Of a DNA stretch of 64,000 nucleotides, positions 32,601 through 42,232 are shown in pieces. Under the pieces are notes generated by a model that ran no database searches, was not told the origin of the DNA, and was given only the letters and a program-made list of their open reading frames with translations. Source of the DNA: Pieris napi (taxonomy: Eukaryota > Arthropoda > Insecta > Lepidoptera > Pieridae); contig NC_062244.1 in assembly GCF_905475465.1 (NCBI RefSeq), forward strand, positions 10,720,001 through 10,784,000. The letters are read 5' to 3'. Positions within the stretch are counted from its first letter, which is position 1. Each line of letters opens with the position of its first letter. The position numbers and the translations under genes were made by a program.

Positions 32601-35579
32601 TTAATTTGCGGTCACACATGGACAAACATTCATTAGCTTCTACGGCTGTTCTTTAGAGCTATGCCTTTCACTATCTAACGTTCTTTTGTCTTCAATTATA
32701 AAATAAAATATATTTTATATATTTATTACAGGTACTTAACCCATTATTTATAAAGACCTCAATTTGCAGAATGAACACTTCAGTTAAAACAGTGCACTTA
32801 GACTCATTTAGTTTTTATGAGCGTGGGGTTACACTTTATTCAAGCAAGATTGTTAAATATATTACATAGTTTATATAAGTTAATATACGCAACTTCGATA
32901 ACGTGGAATTAATTAACGATAACTGCCCTTCCTTCCTGGACTTTAAACATTAAAATGACTAAATGATTTCAAAGTTGCTAAATAAACTTTCAATCAAAAA
33001 AATGTATTTTTATGAGCTTACCTTCATTCAAAGAAAACCTTTACATAATTATCTATATACGTGAATGCACGTCGAACAACATAGCTATTAAGTTAAACCA
33101 TTAAATCTCATGTAAGTTATTATTTTGAAGATTTGCGATTTAACAAGGTACTCTTTAAGGTCTACGCAACATCTAAATCGATCGAAACTCAATGCTATTT
33201 CAATTATTAACGTGCTTCTAATCGTCGCATAGACGTGAAAGTAAATAGCTCGGATGTTGTAATTCAACTGATATGTGTGAACGGCGGGCTTGTAGTAAAT
33301 ATAGACATCCCTTCAATGCATGGGAACTGAGCTATAATATTTAATAAACCTATTAGGTATAATGCTAATCACATTCAGTCATATCAAATGATGTGATTTC
33401 TTTTGTGCTAGCTTTATTAAAAATACAAATTTAAATACAGGTGATGCACTTTTGTTTTCTATGCATTCTAAAGGTGCACTGTATGGATAATAAAACAAAT
33501 TATTTATTTGATTAGATGTGCAACAGTGACAAAGAGTGATTGAATAAATTTGGTACGATAGTCTTAAATACCAGCTTTAATTAAGTTAACGTGTTGACTT
33601 AGTAATGACGATTTAGATTTGGGTTACTTTGATTTATAACCCATAATACGTATAGTTTATTTTATAATCCGCACAATGCTCCTAATTTTCTCTATTCGCG
33701 TTGGTACGTTATCGGAAGGGCAGTTATCGAGAAGTATTAGTACAATAATAATGAGATATATTCATAAAATATTAGATTTCTCATATATGTATTATAAACT
33801 TTACATAATAGACAGACTGTACCCGCGCTGATATTTTCTAAACCTTAATATAGATAGCAATACCGACTTTAACATTGAAATTTTTTCTTTCGATCCCAAG
33901 CGCTATCACACCTTGTAAGAACTATATCAGTTAAAAGAAATCAATACGGACAATAAATAATCCCTATTTTTATCGCTTTCAACCGCACAGGTAGAGCTTG
34001 GGTCTTAAAATAGCAAATTCAAATAACAACCTTCAGATACTATTATGTACAATCGTGTAGGAAGATTTTACTTATTTTGTAAATGTTCAACAATTAATTA
34101 ATATACAAATGAAACATGCATTACCTTCGATGCCAGCGATGCGACCGATCCAATCGACCCGAGTTCGTGCTGTGATGGATAAATGTAAGTTATCATGCAA
34201 TATCACTATACATAGATATACCATTTTGCACTTAACATATAATCAATTTATTCCAAATAAATTGGGACCAAAGTCCTAAAGTAAATAATAAAATTACAAC
34301 AAGTCTGCCCTGATAATGTTTTATAATTTTGGAACAAAAGATTGTTAACCTTTTCAGTTCTAATTATAAAATAAGAATCATTATTTTGTATGGACTCATT
34401 TTACACATTATTACTATTAGTAAGTCTTTTACTTAAAAATTCTTCTTAACTAAAATATCTTGTGAAAATACCTGATGTATTTAACGAGATAAGATCTTTA
34501 GTTTAGTGCAAACAGGTATACTGGTTTATCCATACTAATAAATATACTAAGGCATCTTATCACAATTTTATATGCGATAACACTATCCCATCACCATGTA
34601 TAAAGCTCGCGAAACGTTAGAATAATTTTTGATATTATAATTTATATTATCAAAGCTGTATTTTATTAGTATGTATACATTCTCAAGCCTCAACTAATAA
34701 ATGTTTTGTCGCGTTTATTTAAAAACACAAGTGATAACGACAAGCCATTCAATATCAATTTGAGGTTGAGCAAAACTTCATTTTGTTATTAAGAAAAATC
34801 GAGTGGAATTCTTGAATTTTTCGACCCATAAACACGCTTATAGGCAAACAATTTAAGCATTAAGATAAAATATAATTTGTGTTTTACTAATGCAATCCGT
34901 AATTGCGGTCGTGATCAAAACAATGGCATGCAAAGTGGCTAAGACTTCGTCTAATGATCGTATTAGATTCTCAACTCCTAACTAAGAATACAAAGGGGGT
35001 TCTCGAATGGAGCCATTATTTACAAGGGTCATAAAATCCCAACAGGCGATGGAGCGTAACGGGAAAACGTGGCATATAAATTTTAAAATAATTGCATATT
35101 TTATTACGGAAAATTCACAGCGAACCACTGCGAGGCTGCCACAGTTTTATATCCACATGGGCGAATTCACTTCGATAACGAAATGAAAAAAGAAACATTA
35201 TTTTCATCGATTTTAATGTGGTTTTCTTGTTCAGGCGTAGCTCGTAAAATCGGAGAGAACGATTATTGGATTTTAAACTGTGGGTATTGTTTAATCATGC
35301 AACGTCTTAGTACCAAAGCGCATGCAATTTTATACAAAAAAACGTACCATCAGAGAGATTATTCCCATATGATTCGCTTTTCCTCTTAGTGGCTGTCGGC
35401 TTTGCCATTTTTAACGGTTTTGCTTCAGCTTCGTCGTACTCAATGGGCGCAGCGCCTATAGCATTCCTCGTGGCTCCATTCGTACTCAACAGCGCTACCA
35501 TGAACCACACCGCTGTCAGTATCAATACAGCTTTCAGGATCAGAGTCCTTCTCCGTAAGAAAAACATGCTGTACTTCAT
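26034..35579 (-). CDS. pgant9: polypeptide N-acetylgalactosaminyltransferase, pgant9 type (GalNAc-T; ten coding exons plus one alternative)
   Basis: Starts mucin-type O-glycosylation in the Golgi by moving GalNAc from UDP-GalNAc to Ser/Thr. Joined exons: 35579-35348, 34169-34125, 32548-32356, 31521-31352, 30477-30313, 29812-29349, 29273-29091, then 28116-28009 or 27525-27421, then 26921-26793 and 26195-26034. All phases agree, giving 616 or 615 residues. Visible in order: cytoplasmic tail and single membrane anchor (about residues 11-33); stem; LGKPVVLP; catalytic start TAVVICFHNEAW; metal site DSH at 261-263; MAGGLF; WGGEN at 369-373; CSHVGH with the likely third metal-binding His at 397; and a ricin-type lectin domain with three CLD/QxW repeats. 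The family features needed for activity are present. I assign it to pgant9 rather than other GalNAc-Ts from LGKPVVLPKNM, AFNQYVSDLISI and YKWRTGVNVLKKNSVRLAE, recalled from the fly protein. The introns hold SINEs and foldback repeats. Confidence 0.93.
26345..26414. repeat. perfect 28-bp hairpin in pgant9 intron 9
   Basis: Arms 26345-26372 and 26387-26414 are exact inverted copies (starting CGTGAAATTTGAAGTTAATA), separated by 14 bases. It lies about 150 bases upstream of the exon 10 acceptor on the transcribed strand. Confidence 0.9.
26589..26630 (+). repeat. (GT)n microsatellite in pgant9 intron 9
   Basis: About 17 uninterrupted GT units preceded by imperfect units. It would read as CA repeats in the pgant9 transcript. 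Confidence 0.95.
26793..26921 (-). CDS. pgant9: pgant9 coding exon 9: lectin beta repeat
   Basis: Codes YWMYSKNGEIRRDETCLDYS and VVLYPCHGAKGNQLWLYDPN, the second CLD/QxW lectin repeat. Acceptor TTTCAG, donor GTAAGT. Confidence 0.93.
27421..27525 (-). CDS. pgant9: pgant9 alternative exon 8' (acidic loop form of lectin alpha repeat)
   Basis: 105 nt, phase 0 at both ends: acceptor GCATTAG, donor CAG/GTTTGTG. It codes IGNSGSDMCLDS, then AAGPEDMKKPV, then WPCHGEYGNQ. It lines up residue for residue with exon 8 but replaces the basic loop with GPED. An in-frame TAG just before the acceptor means it cannot extend upstream. Skipping or including both exons would also keep the frame, so mutual exclusion has to be shown by transcripts. 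Confidence 0.87.
28009..28116 (-). CDS. pgant9: pgant9 alternative exon 8 (basic loop form of lectin alpha repeat)
   Basis: 108 nt, phase 0 at both ends: acceptor CGTGCAG, donor CAG/GTCTTT. It codes IRNVAFQKTCLDS, then TRKSDHHKPV, then YPCHRQGGNQ. The loop after CLDS is rich in Arg, Lys and His. Joined to exon 9 it completes the GGNQ-YW motif. The donor differs from consensus after GT, which may make its use regulated. Confidence 0.88.
28225..28510 (-). mobile_element. SINE-A in the intron before pgant9 exon 8
   Basis: Full-length, from 'aaatcagtggcactacaacc' to 'gccactaggccaacactgctcg' (reversed). The box B region is 'gcacagccagggatcgtacc', one change from the family form. It sits in the same orientation as pgant9, about 110 bases upstream of the exon 8 acceptor. 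Confidence 0.9.
28563..29041. repeat. foldback element with ~110-bp arms in pgant9 intron 7
   Basis: The left arm (about 28563-28675) and right arm (about 28930-29041) are near-perfect inverted copies. They share 'actttttttgaacggattga', 'acaactatttaaacataatt' and 'cgacgtttcgcgtgctttac'. The unique centre is about 255 bp. The right edge lies only some 50 bases from exon 7's donor. It looks like a MITE or foldback transposon, and no coding frame is credible. Confidence 0.9.
29091..29273 (-). CDS. pgant9: pgant9 coding exon 7: end of catalytic domain and linker to lectin domain
   Basis: Codes VWLDDYAKYYYQRVGNDKGD, LGCKSFEWYLKNIYPELF and IPGESVAHGE. It ends exactly on a codon before GTATGT, so the next exon must start in phase 0. 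Both alternative exons do. Confidence 0.95.
29349..29812 (-). CDS. pgant9: pgant9 coding exon 6: catalytic core
   Basis: Largest exon (464 nt). It codes WLEPLLDRIARNKTTVVCPV, SPTMAGGLFAIDKEFFERLG, YDSGFDIWGGENLELSFK and CSHVGHIFRKRSPYKWRTG. WGGEN is the family's Gal/GalNAc-T signature. Acceptor TTTTCAG, donor GTAAGG. Confidence 0.97.
30313..30477 (-). CDS. pgant9: pgant9 coding exon 5: DSH metal site
   Basis: Codes HLMQQLDDYMSALPKVRIVR, REGLIRARLLGA and LTYLDSHCECTE. The Asp and His of DSH bind manganese in this family. Acceptor TTTACAG, donor GTATGT. Confidence 0.95.
30958..31302 (+). repeat. repeat-R-like element in pgant9 intron 4
   Basis: Begins 'actagcagaccggccaagcg' and ends 'gatatcggttcagtagttta' plus 'acacgtaatttatatatatt'. 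It has the same plan as the other repeat-R copies with a different centre. It ends about 50 bases from exon 4. Confidence 0.55.
31352..31521 (-). CDS. pgant9: pgant9 coding exon 4: UDP-binding half
   Basis: Codes CKQPGRYLEDLPQTAVVICF, HNEAWSVLLRTVHSVIDRSP and IVLVDDFSDM, the start of the GT-A fold. The donor is GTTAGT. It follows a CCCACAG acceptor. Confidence 0.93.
31780..32070 (+). mobile_element. SINE-A in pgant9 intron 3
   Basis: From 'aacagtgttggcctagtggc' to 'tcgtagcgccaatgattttt'. The box B region is damaged ('tattggatccagtctgtgcac'). Confidence 0.85.
32356..32548 (-). CDS. pgant9: pgant9 coding exon 3: start of the family-conserved region
   Basis: Follows TTCTTAG and ends before GTAAGT. 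It codes LGVIAAPGSDNAPGELGKPV and then AFNQYVSDLISIRRKLPDPR, the block just before the catalytic domain. The Trp codon is split TG/G with exon 4. Confidence 0.92.
32549..34124 (-). other. pgant9 intron 2, nothing recognised
   Basis: AT-rich intron without a repeat or exon that I can identify. Confidence 0.5.
34125..34169 (-). CDS. pgant9: pgant9 coding exon 2 (45 nt, stem)
   Basis: Short exon between CACAG and GTAATG, coding RTRVDWIGRIAGIE plus split codons. Phase 1 on both sides joins exon 1 (Ala) and exon 3 (Gly) without a stop. Confidence 0.8.
34170..35347 (-). other. pgant9 intron 1, nothing recognised
   Basis: AT-rich intron. A 68-codon frame on the plus strand at 35183-35389 overlaps exon 1 and is not credible. 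Confidence 0.5.
35348..35579 (-). CDS. pgant9: pgant9 coding exon 1: cytoplasmic tail, membrane anchor and stem
   Basis: ATG at 35579-35577 gives MKYSMFFLRRRTLILKAVLI and onwards: a short basic tail, then a hydrophobic helix (LILKAVLILTAVWFMVALL). This is a type II Golgi membrane protein start. The exon ends GAT-G before GTACGT. A later Met (residue 5) is possible but the first gives the usual tail length. Confidence 0.85.
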
Positions 35580-35610
35580 CGTCAATCCACTTTCTATATT
35601 AATTTCTATC
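35580..35610 (-). other. pgant9: pgant9 5' UTR part of the first coding exon
   Basis: A possible acceptor TTCCTAG on the minus strand ends near 35611, leaving about 31 untranslated bases before the ATG. The pyrimidine tract is weak, so the UTR may instead run further upstream. Confidence 0.35.
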
Positions 35611-36359
35611 TAGGAATACTTTTTGTAGATTTTGAGCAATATCGTTTACTATCTATAATCACATATAGGTGACTAGCATAATGAGATATGTCCAATGATG
35701 ATTCTCTGATATGATACAAGATATGATGATTTCAGAGCTTAATATACTTTACATGACTTTGGCTTTTAAAACTAAACTATGGCCTATTTTCGCTAAAAGT
35801 TTCTTCCTAGTTCTCAAATTCATCTCTGGCCATTCCTTCGTCTAACGTAGTCCATTTTAGCTTTCATCAAATCTGTAACAATAATAGAACGTAAACACAA
35901 ATAAAATTACTATTTTGTAATTGCGCTGTCAATAAGATGACGTCATAAAAAGAATTCGAACAGACTAAAATAAGACTCAAAAAACACGCCAAGGGTAGAT
36001 AATGAACAGATGAAAAGCTATCAATGTTTGTATAGTCACCGATTTTTCGTTAAATTCCCGCCCCCGGGTATATCAGTTAATTGAGTGCTTGTGATGATGA
36101 AAAATGGACCATTAACCACCACAATACAGGTCATATTTGCGTGAAGAATAAATTTTCATAGATAGATAGAGTAATAACGGCTAAAATATGAAATTTCTGA
36201 TAGCATCTGATTGCATCGATGCAGCAATCTTACGCTTTTTGAACACAAAATGCAAAATGATATCAACATTACAATATTGTATTGAAAAACGAAATCTTGC
36301 AATGCTTGCTTTTTTTTCATATAAAATCAAAATAAAACGGACAATTTGAACAAACTTAC

Positions 36360-36386
36360 GCTTTGTTTATAGGAGGTTGTTGAAAT
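36360..36386 (-). other. pgant9: candidate 27-nt 5' UTR microexon of pgant9
   Basis: On the minus strand a good acceptor (TTTGTTACAG) is followed by 27 bases and a strong donor (GTAAGT). It lies 0.8 kb upstream of the coding start. It could be a short leader exon or a chance pair of sites. Confidence 0.3.
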
Positions 36387-36639
36387 CTGTAACAAAGAAA
36401 ATATAGTTTAAAAAATATAATTAGTAGCATTATTTATTTGGTGCAGGTATAATTATATTAATTACAAAATGAAATATTTAGTAATAATAATAATTTGTCC
36501 CAATTAATGAAACACTGATCCTTTTTAGTTATTAAGTAATAGGTTTTAGTTTTAGTTTAGTTTTAAGGTTTGTTAATATTAAGAATATCTACAATAGACT
36601 GATGACAGATGTAATATAACATCGATACAAATTAAACTA

Positions 36640-36806
36640 TTTTTATATGTAACAGGAGGCAAACGGACAGGAGGCTCACCAAATGTTAAGTGATACCGCC
36701 GCCCATAGACAACACCAGGAGGCTCGTAAGTGCGTTGCCGGCCTTTTAAGAAATGGTACGCTCTTTTCTTTAGGGACTCGAAGTCGAATTTGTTTGGATA
36801 TACCAA
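36640..36806 (-). mobile_element. LINE-G 3' end
   Basis: On the minus strand: codons NKFDFESLKKRAYHFLKGRQ, then 'gccggcaacgcacttacgag' and 'tatgggcggcggtatcactt', then an A-rich end. It is close to the other copies. Confidence 0.85.
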
Positions 36807-37169
36807 TTACCGGAAATGTATACCTTACCTAAGAATATTCGAACTGTTATTACGACTTATTTAATACGAAAATTTTAATTAAAATCAGCTATCATTAAAA
36901 TAAAAAGCCTTTCCATATTTTTAAAATATCTTTCTCGAGTCCAAAACCGCGATCCGCTTTAATTATTAAAGAAAATAGCTTTATAAGCAAAATTCGACAG
37001 GTGGACCTCCTTGAATAATTGCTTGATGTCTTTAATAAATTAGAATTTTATTAAAATAACCTGATATTGGAAAGTAAGGTTGGTGTTGAAATTAAAACGC
37101 GCTTCCAACCTTCTTTAATTGATTAAAAATAACTGTTTATGTCGTTAAATATTCAATTATAACTGATGA
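36807..37169. other. intergenic DNA, nothing recognised
   Basis: No feature that I can support. Confidence 0.5.
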
Positions 37170-37452
37170 AATAAAAATAAATCAGTGGCGCTACAATCTT
37201 TTTAGGTCTGGACCTCAGATTTCTGTATCTGTTTCAATCTAATAGGAAAGTAGGTGATCAGTCTTCTGTGCCTGACACACGCCTTCGACTTTATGGGTCT
37301 TAGGAAGCCGAATTCCTCACGATGTTTTCCTTCATCGTTCGAGCAAATGTAAAATGCTCATATAGAATGTAAATTGATGCACAGACGAGGATCGAACCTA
37401 CGACCTCAGGGATGAGAGTCGCACGATAAAGCGACTAGGCCAACACTGCTCA
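37170..37452 (-). mobile_element. SINE-A, full length
   Basis: From 'aatcagtggcgctacaatct' to 'cgactaggccaacactgctc' (reversed), with a nearly intact box B region ('aggatcgaacctacgacctc'). Confidence 0.9.
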
Positions 37453-38029
37453 TGTTTTTACATATTTTAAGGAAAAACCTTAACCACTATATTTAGAGTC
37501 AATCATTTGTTTGTCAGTCTGTTTACGCCTCACTAAAACAGATATTAATTTCCCAAAACCTTGAAACACTTTTATTCGCCAAACGTTGCGAGTCTACTTA
37601 ATACTGTCGACAGTTTTTGTCAAACAAAGTATATTTACACCATATTAAAAAGGAAAAGCCGAAAAGTTTAGCAATTTTTTTATGAAAATGTCCTTATTTG
37701 TATGCCGCTCACAATTTCGTGAAACCACCCTTTTGATATCAAAGTTTTACCACAAAAATTACGTTCCACCTCTGAATTAGGATACTTCATTTAAAAATCT
37801 ACCGCAGACGCTAATATAAAACAAAACTTTGGGTCTCTTGGTATTATTGTGTTCTGTAAATATTACAGTACTCTGAATTAAACTTTTCTTTATTAAAGTT
37901 TGTTAAAGATACTGCAGTACTCTTACAATACTACCTTAAAATTATGAAAAGTAACAGTAGGTACCTCCGTTACTACTAAAAATTATACACAGCGCTTCAT
38001 TCTCTCGTGGCCGATGGCTGGCCATACGT
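37453..38029. other. intergenic DNA, nothing recognised
   Basis: No exon or repeat identified. Confidence 0.45.
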
Positions 38030-38425
38030 CATGCTCGTGAACGGGTGCTACTTGTGGTCGTACTTGAATTCGTGTATGCGGTGATGTTAGTTATTTCGAC
38101 TATGTATTTGCTTGTTGTTCCCACGAGAATGTAAGTGCGTGCTCCTATTTCACCATGCCTCCTGCTGATAGAGGACACATCTTTGTTTGAATTTATTTTA
38201 TTATTATTTATTACTTAAGATGTCATGTGGAACATAGTGTAATGGTTTTTGCCTTGGGAGTTTATTGCCAGTTGTTCTCTTCCGTTCTACGCCCTTGATT
38301 TGAGAACTGGCAGAAAATGTAAAATTAGAAGCATTTAAAGTTTATTTATTTTTTGACGTTCATAAGTGTATATCGTGTTACTATGAATAAATTATTTTGA
38401 TTTCTGACTTTTGACTTTTATGACT
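38030..38425 (+). mobile_element. LINE-G2 3' UTR and tail
   Basis: Shares 'gctacttgtggtcgtacttg', 'cccacgagaatgtaagtgcg' and 'gatgtcatgtggaacatagt' with the inverted copy at 17275-17575. It ends with 'gaataaattattttgatttc' and two TGACTTT units, a simple-repeat LINE tail. The tail abuts the splice acceptor of the exon at 38429. Confidence 0.75.
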
Positions 38426-38428
38426 CAG

Positions 38429-41177
38429 TACGAAGCTTCAAGAAGAAGCTTTCATGATATCGGCATTCCATATTTTCTAACTGAACGCCTACGCGAGCTG
38501 ACTGAGCCTTCGCTGTTGGATCTTATGCTGACTTCTCACTTTGACTACTACGAGGTTACTGTTGGAGGAACAATATCAAAGGTCAGTCAACTTTACCAGT
38601 TATAAGACGTAGCCTTTGACAATTCATGTCGTTGACGTGACTTTATTTAATTTAATAATAATGATTACAGTTTTAATGTAGAATACTGTACTATTATAAT
38701 CTATACAAATATAAAAAGTAGTATTTAAATATAATGGACACAATACTCTCTAGTTATTTCTATAGATCCAAAGTTCTTAAATACCAAAGAGATTGCAGGA
38801 ACGTCTTACTTGTTATCTTTAGTTTCTTTTCACAAGACTTTCGCTCCTACGAGAGCATCTTTTTATAGCAGTTTTTGCATTTATTATCCACGAGCGTACC
38901 TGCATATTCCTGCTTTTATTGTATTTTAGTTTCGAAAAGGTAAAAAAAAACCATTTGATTACTCGTTAATTTTTAATCACCAATTAGTCATAATAGTTAA
39001 ATTTTTAATTACAAAAAGTACATTTACGGACTTTACGACCGTCAGTATAAATTGTTTAAGTTTTTTGACCATACAGTAGGCACACTCCAGTATCTATTTT
39101 ATAAAAAAAAATTAGGGGAAATAATCAGCCAAACTGTTACAATAAATATTTCGTCGGGAATCGACAAAGTCCTCTGGGAATATTTCTGACAATATAACAT
39201 GTTAGGGTATTACGTCTTATCTTGTCTTGTAGCGAAATGTCAACAAATAGTCTAGTATCATATACAGTAGCAAATCCAGTATAATCTGTCACGTGACCTT
39301 ATTGTATGGAACGTTTCTGAGAAAATGCAATATGATAACGATCACGTCTCCGTCGGAGTTTAAACAGAAAACAATAAAATCTCTTAAGTAATATCAATCT
39401 TGAAGACATAGATGACTTGAAGAGTTAACAAGTTTTTGAAGTTATACTTCTTTTGGCGCGTTAGGGAAAAATGATGAGAGTAAATTTTTACGATGCGCGC
39501 GCACACCGTCACAAGAAACCGACACCCTGAAGTTAGCTATAGTCAACATTTTAGTTTTTTCTATTGTTAGTGTAACATATTTTTATCTTGTTACGCCAAA
39601 GAAGTACTTCTTACAACTTCAAAAACTCGTGAAAAAAAAGTGTGTGTAATGATACCAACTGTGTGACGATTACAACCGTCTAGTAGTAATATATATCGAA
39701 TGTTTCGTTTTTATTATTAGTAGTCACTAGGATAAAAATGCGAGATGAAATTTTGAGCATTCTAAACTACTAGGAGAGCTAGGTTTAGCGTGCGAATCTA
39801 ACCACTGAACTCCAGCGAACTGGCACGGTAGTTCCTTCTCAAGCAGAAATTAACAATAATGATGAACATTATCAAATACATTCTTAATTTTAAATGAGTA
39901 AATGTATATAATTTACATTTTTGACATTAATTTACAACTAATCTAACTAAATAAGAACTTTATTTCTCATTACAAAAAGAATGTATTAATAACGAGATAC
40001 ACGTCGCCATCAGCCGTCCCAATTTTAGTCTACTAGGCTCATTCTGATAGGTATCTCTAATGCCTTGAATTGGTTAAACGCGCGAATATTACGAATTTTA
40101 GACAGTAATTGATTAAATAATTGCACACCCTCATGCTTAATTGACTTCTTCAAATAATTTGTACGCGAATTCAGCAAGATGAGCAAACGTGTAGTGGTGT
40201 GTTTTATTTTTTTAAATGATAAGCTACTATGGAGAGACTAACTATGGAGAGAATAGACTTGAAACACACATTTTAAAAGATATCATAATCCATTGCGTTT
40301 TACCTACTAAAGTGCCGGTATTAAAGCCATCAAATGAAGGTACTAAAGTAATTAAGTTTAATATAAGGGACATTTAAACTTGAGGCTCAACATTAATACG
40401 GCCTAATGGTGTTCATTTATTTCGTCGCTCCGAAGGGACGTTCAGTAAATGTTGGGATTTGTGTTACCTATTCTATTAGTTAGACTCATTCCTATGTAGA
40501 CCCCAATGTAAACAGTATTTTAACTATTTAAGTGGAACAAGTGCTAAAGCCTATTAAATCGTGTGTAATTAATTATTGTTCGTACGTAATAAAAATAATA
40601 AAATCGTTTATTTTCTAAGATAGTGTAGTACAATTAGATCGATTAATTATAAAAATCCGCACATCAACCATACATAAATAGTAATGCAAATGTAATATTA
40701 ATTTTTATAATGTCATATAATAAGAAAATTATCATAATGTCATAATAATAAATCTAATTTATTCTTGAATTGAAATTTTATAAAAAAAACAATCACCACA
40801 AGGGTTTAACTACTTTGGCCATATAGCCAAAAGAAAACCGAAGTCTCGACAAACTGGGAGGAGTGGGTACCAGAAGACGTCGAGGTCGATCGCCTAACCT
40901 CGTTGGTCTGACCAAATTAAGACAATTATGGGTCTCAATATCCCTAAATCTTTGGGACAAGAAAGAATAGAGTGGACAGAGACAGCAAGACAGGCACGAC
41001 CTTCATTTTAGTCTACCATTCTATGAACGGCGATACAACTTACAATAATATCATTATTAATATATACACATCTTTTTTTAGCCCGCACATCCGAGAATTG
41101 CAGAAGCCTGCAGCGAGTTCAATGCCCTAACACTAATGACATTTGCAAGTATTAATGCCATACACGTCTACTTGTAA
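38429..41177 (+). CDS. last two coding exons of an unidentified gene
   Basis: Exon a, 38429-38581 (51 codons), is bounded by ATGACTCAG and AAG/GTCAGT. It codes YEASRRSFHDIGIPYF, LTERLRELTEPSLLDL and SHFDYYEVTVGGTISK. Exon b, 41082-41177, follows a strong pyrimidine tract (TCTTTTTTTAG). It codes PAHPRIAEACSEFN, ALTLMTFASINAIHVYL and TAA. Both are phase 0 at the junction, so the frame runs on for 82 residues. The composition is protein-like and richer in GC than its surroundings. I do not recognise the protein and find no upstream exons with confidence. Alternatively exon a could be a chance open frame, but the matching second exon argues against that. The intron carries a MITE, a dispersed repeat and a LINE fragment. 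Confidence 0.5.
39430..39636. mobile_element. small foldback MITE
   Basis: The outer ends are inverted: 'agtttttgaagttatacttc' with 'ttggcg' on the left, and 'cgccaaagaagtacttct' with 'acaacttcaaaaactcg' on the right. The interior contains 'acgatgcgcgcgcacaccgt', also present inverted at 4036-4125. It is about 200 bp and non-coding. Confidence 0.7.
39939..40085 (-). repeat. dispersed repeat, inverted partner at 45735
   Basis: 'acgagatacacgtcgccatc', 'gtctactaggctcattctga' and 'gccttgaattggttaaacgcg' match the complement of 45741-45880 with few changes. There is no coding signal. Confidence 0.7.
40800..41033 (+). mobile_element. LINE (RTE-like) ORF2 C-terminal scrap
   Basis: Plus-strand codons read RWSDQIKTIMGLNIP, then ERIEWTETARQARP. 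This is the 'RWsDdi...W...a' tail typical of RTE-type ORF2 proteins. The upstream frame has a stop. It ends about 50 bases before the exon at 41082. Confidence 0.6.
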
Positions 41178-41488
41178 TCCATTTTATTTGTCTGTTAATC
41201 CACTTAGTTGTTGCAGTCCAGTTAATTCCGCAAAGAAAACAACAAAAGCTAAGGATTTTAAGTTTAATCTTATCTTTGCGCAATCTTCACTGTGTACACA
41301 ATGTTATTGTGTCAGTATTTTATGTTCTTTATAAGAAATACAAAAGATGTTTTTAATATCAAAAGTAGTTAGTAAATATTAATGAATTTGTTAATTAACA
41401 CCATAATTATTGGTTAGGCTACAGTGTAATTATCAGTGTATGTATCTAGTTATAATTATTACCATCAAAGTGATGAATTTTAAATAGA
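41178..41488. other. probable 3' UTR region of the unidentified gene
   Basis: No other feature seen. I cannot point to a clear poly(A) signal. Confidence 0.3.
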
Positions 41489-41708
41489 ACTAGTGGACCC
41501 CACAGACGTTGTCCTGCATGATATTTCAAGCTATTAGGATATTAAAGTATGAAAGTACCGACTGCAGCGCCACCTGCCGGGCTGATTTGTGAATCTAAAC
41601 CATTCCCAGATCCCCTTGAACACACACAAAAAATTTCATCAAAATCGGTCCAGTCGTTTGAGAGAAGTTCAGTGACATACACTCACAGAAGAATTATATA
41701 TATAAAGA
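41489..41708 (+). repeat. repeat-R-like element
   Basis: Starts 'aactagtggaccccacagac' and ends 'ttcatcaaaatcggtccagt' plus 'agaattatatatataaagat'. It has the general plan of repeat-R, different subfamily. Confidence 0.55.
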
Positions 41709-42049
41709 TAGGCCTACATTTCGACAAATTATCACGGGTACAGTGTTATCTAAGACTATTTATTACCTTGTTTCATTTGTTTTATTAAATTGTTTCGTTA
41801 TTAATATTTAACTACTAAGTTGTTGTCCGAAGCGTTAATTAAGTAACGAACTTCTGACGGTTCGAGAAAACTTTGCACGATACGAATAATGAAAGATTAA
41901 CTACAATATTTACAATCTGGATATAATAATTTAGAATTCGTTATAACTAATAAAAATACTAATAAAAACCATCCACGAAAACGTAAAATTTTCCAGTACA
42001 TTCGCGGTCAACACGTATGACGAGCGCTCCTGGACCTATTGGCTGTTTC
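41709..42049. other. intergenic DNA, nothing recognised
   Basis: No feature that I can support. Confidence 0.5.
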
Positions 42050-42232
42050 TATAGCGGGCCATAGACGGACCGCATGTTGCAGTCAAGACCGACTGCAATA
42101 TGCGGTTTGCTCAAGAACTGCTCGAGCGGTCCGTGTATTGCGGATATGAATTTAGTATGGAAACTGCAGATCGCCGTGCGGCGACCGCATATTGCAGTCG
42201 GTCTTGACTGCAACATCGTCTATAGCCCACTT
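42050..42232. mobile_element. GC-rich foldback MITE
   Basis: Arms 42074-42106 and 42184-42216 are perfect 33-bp inverted copies (starting ATGTTGCAGTCAAGACCGAC). Outside them GGGCCATAGACG on the left pairs with CGTCTATAGCCC on the right, where a 6-7-bp gap has arisen. The core GCAGTCAAGACCGACTGC is itself nearly palindromic. About 180 bp in all, much richer in GC than its neighbours. Confidence 0.85.
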
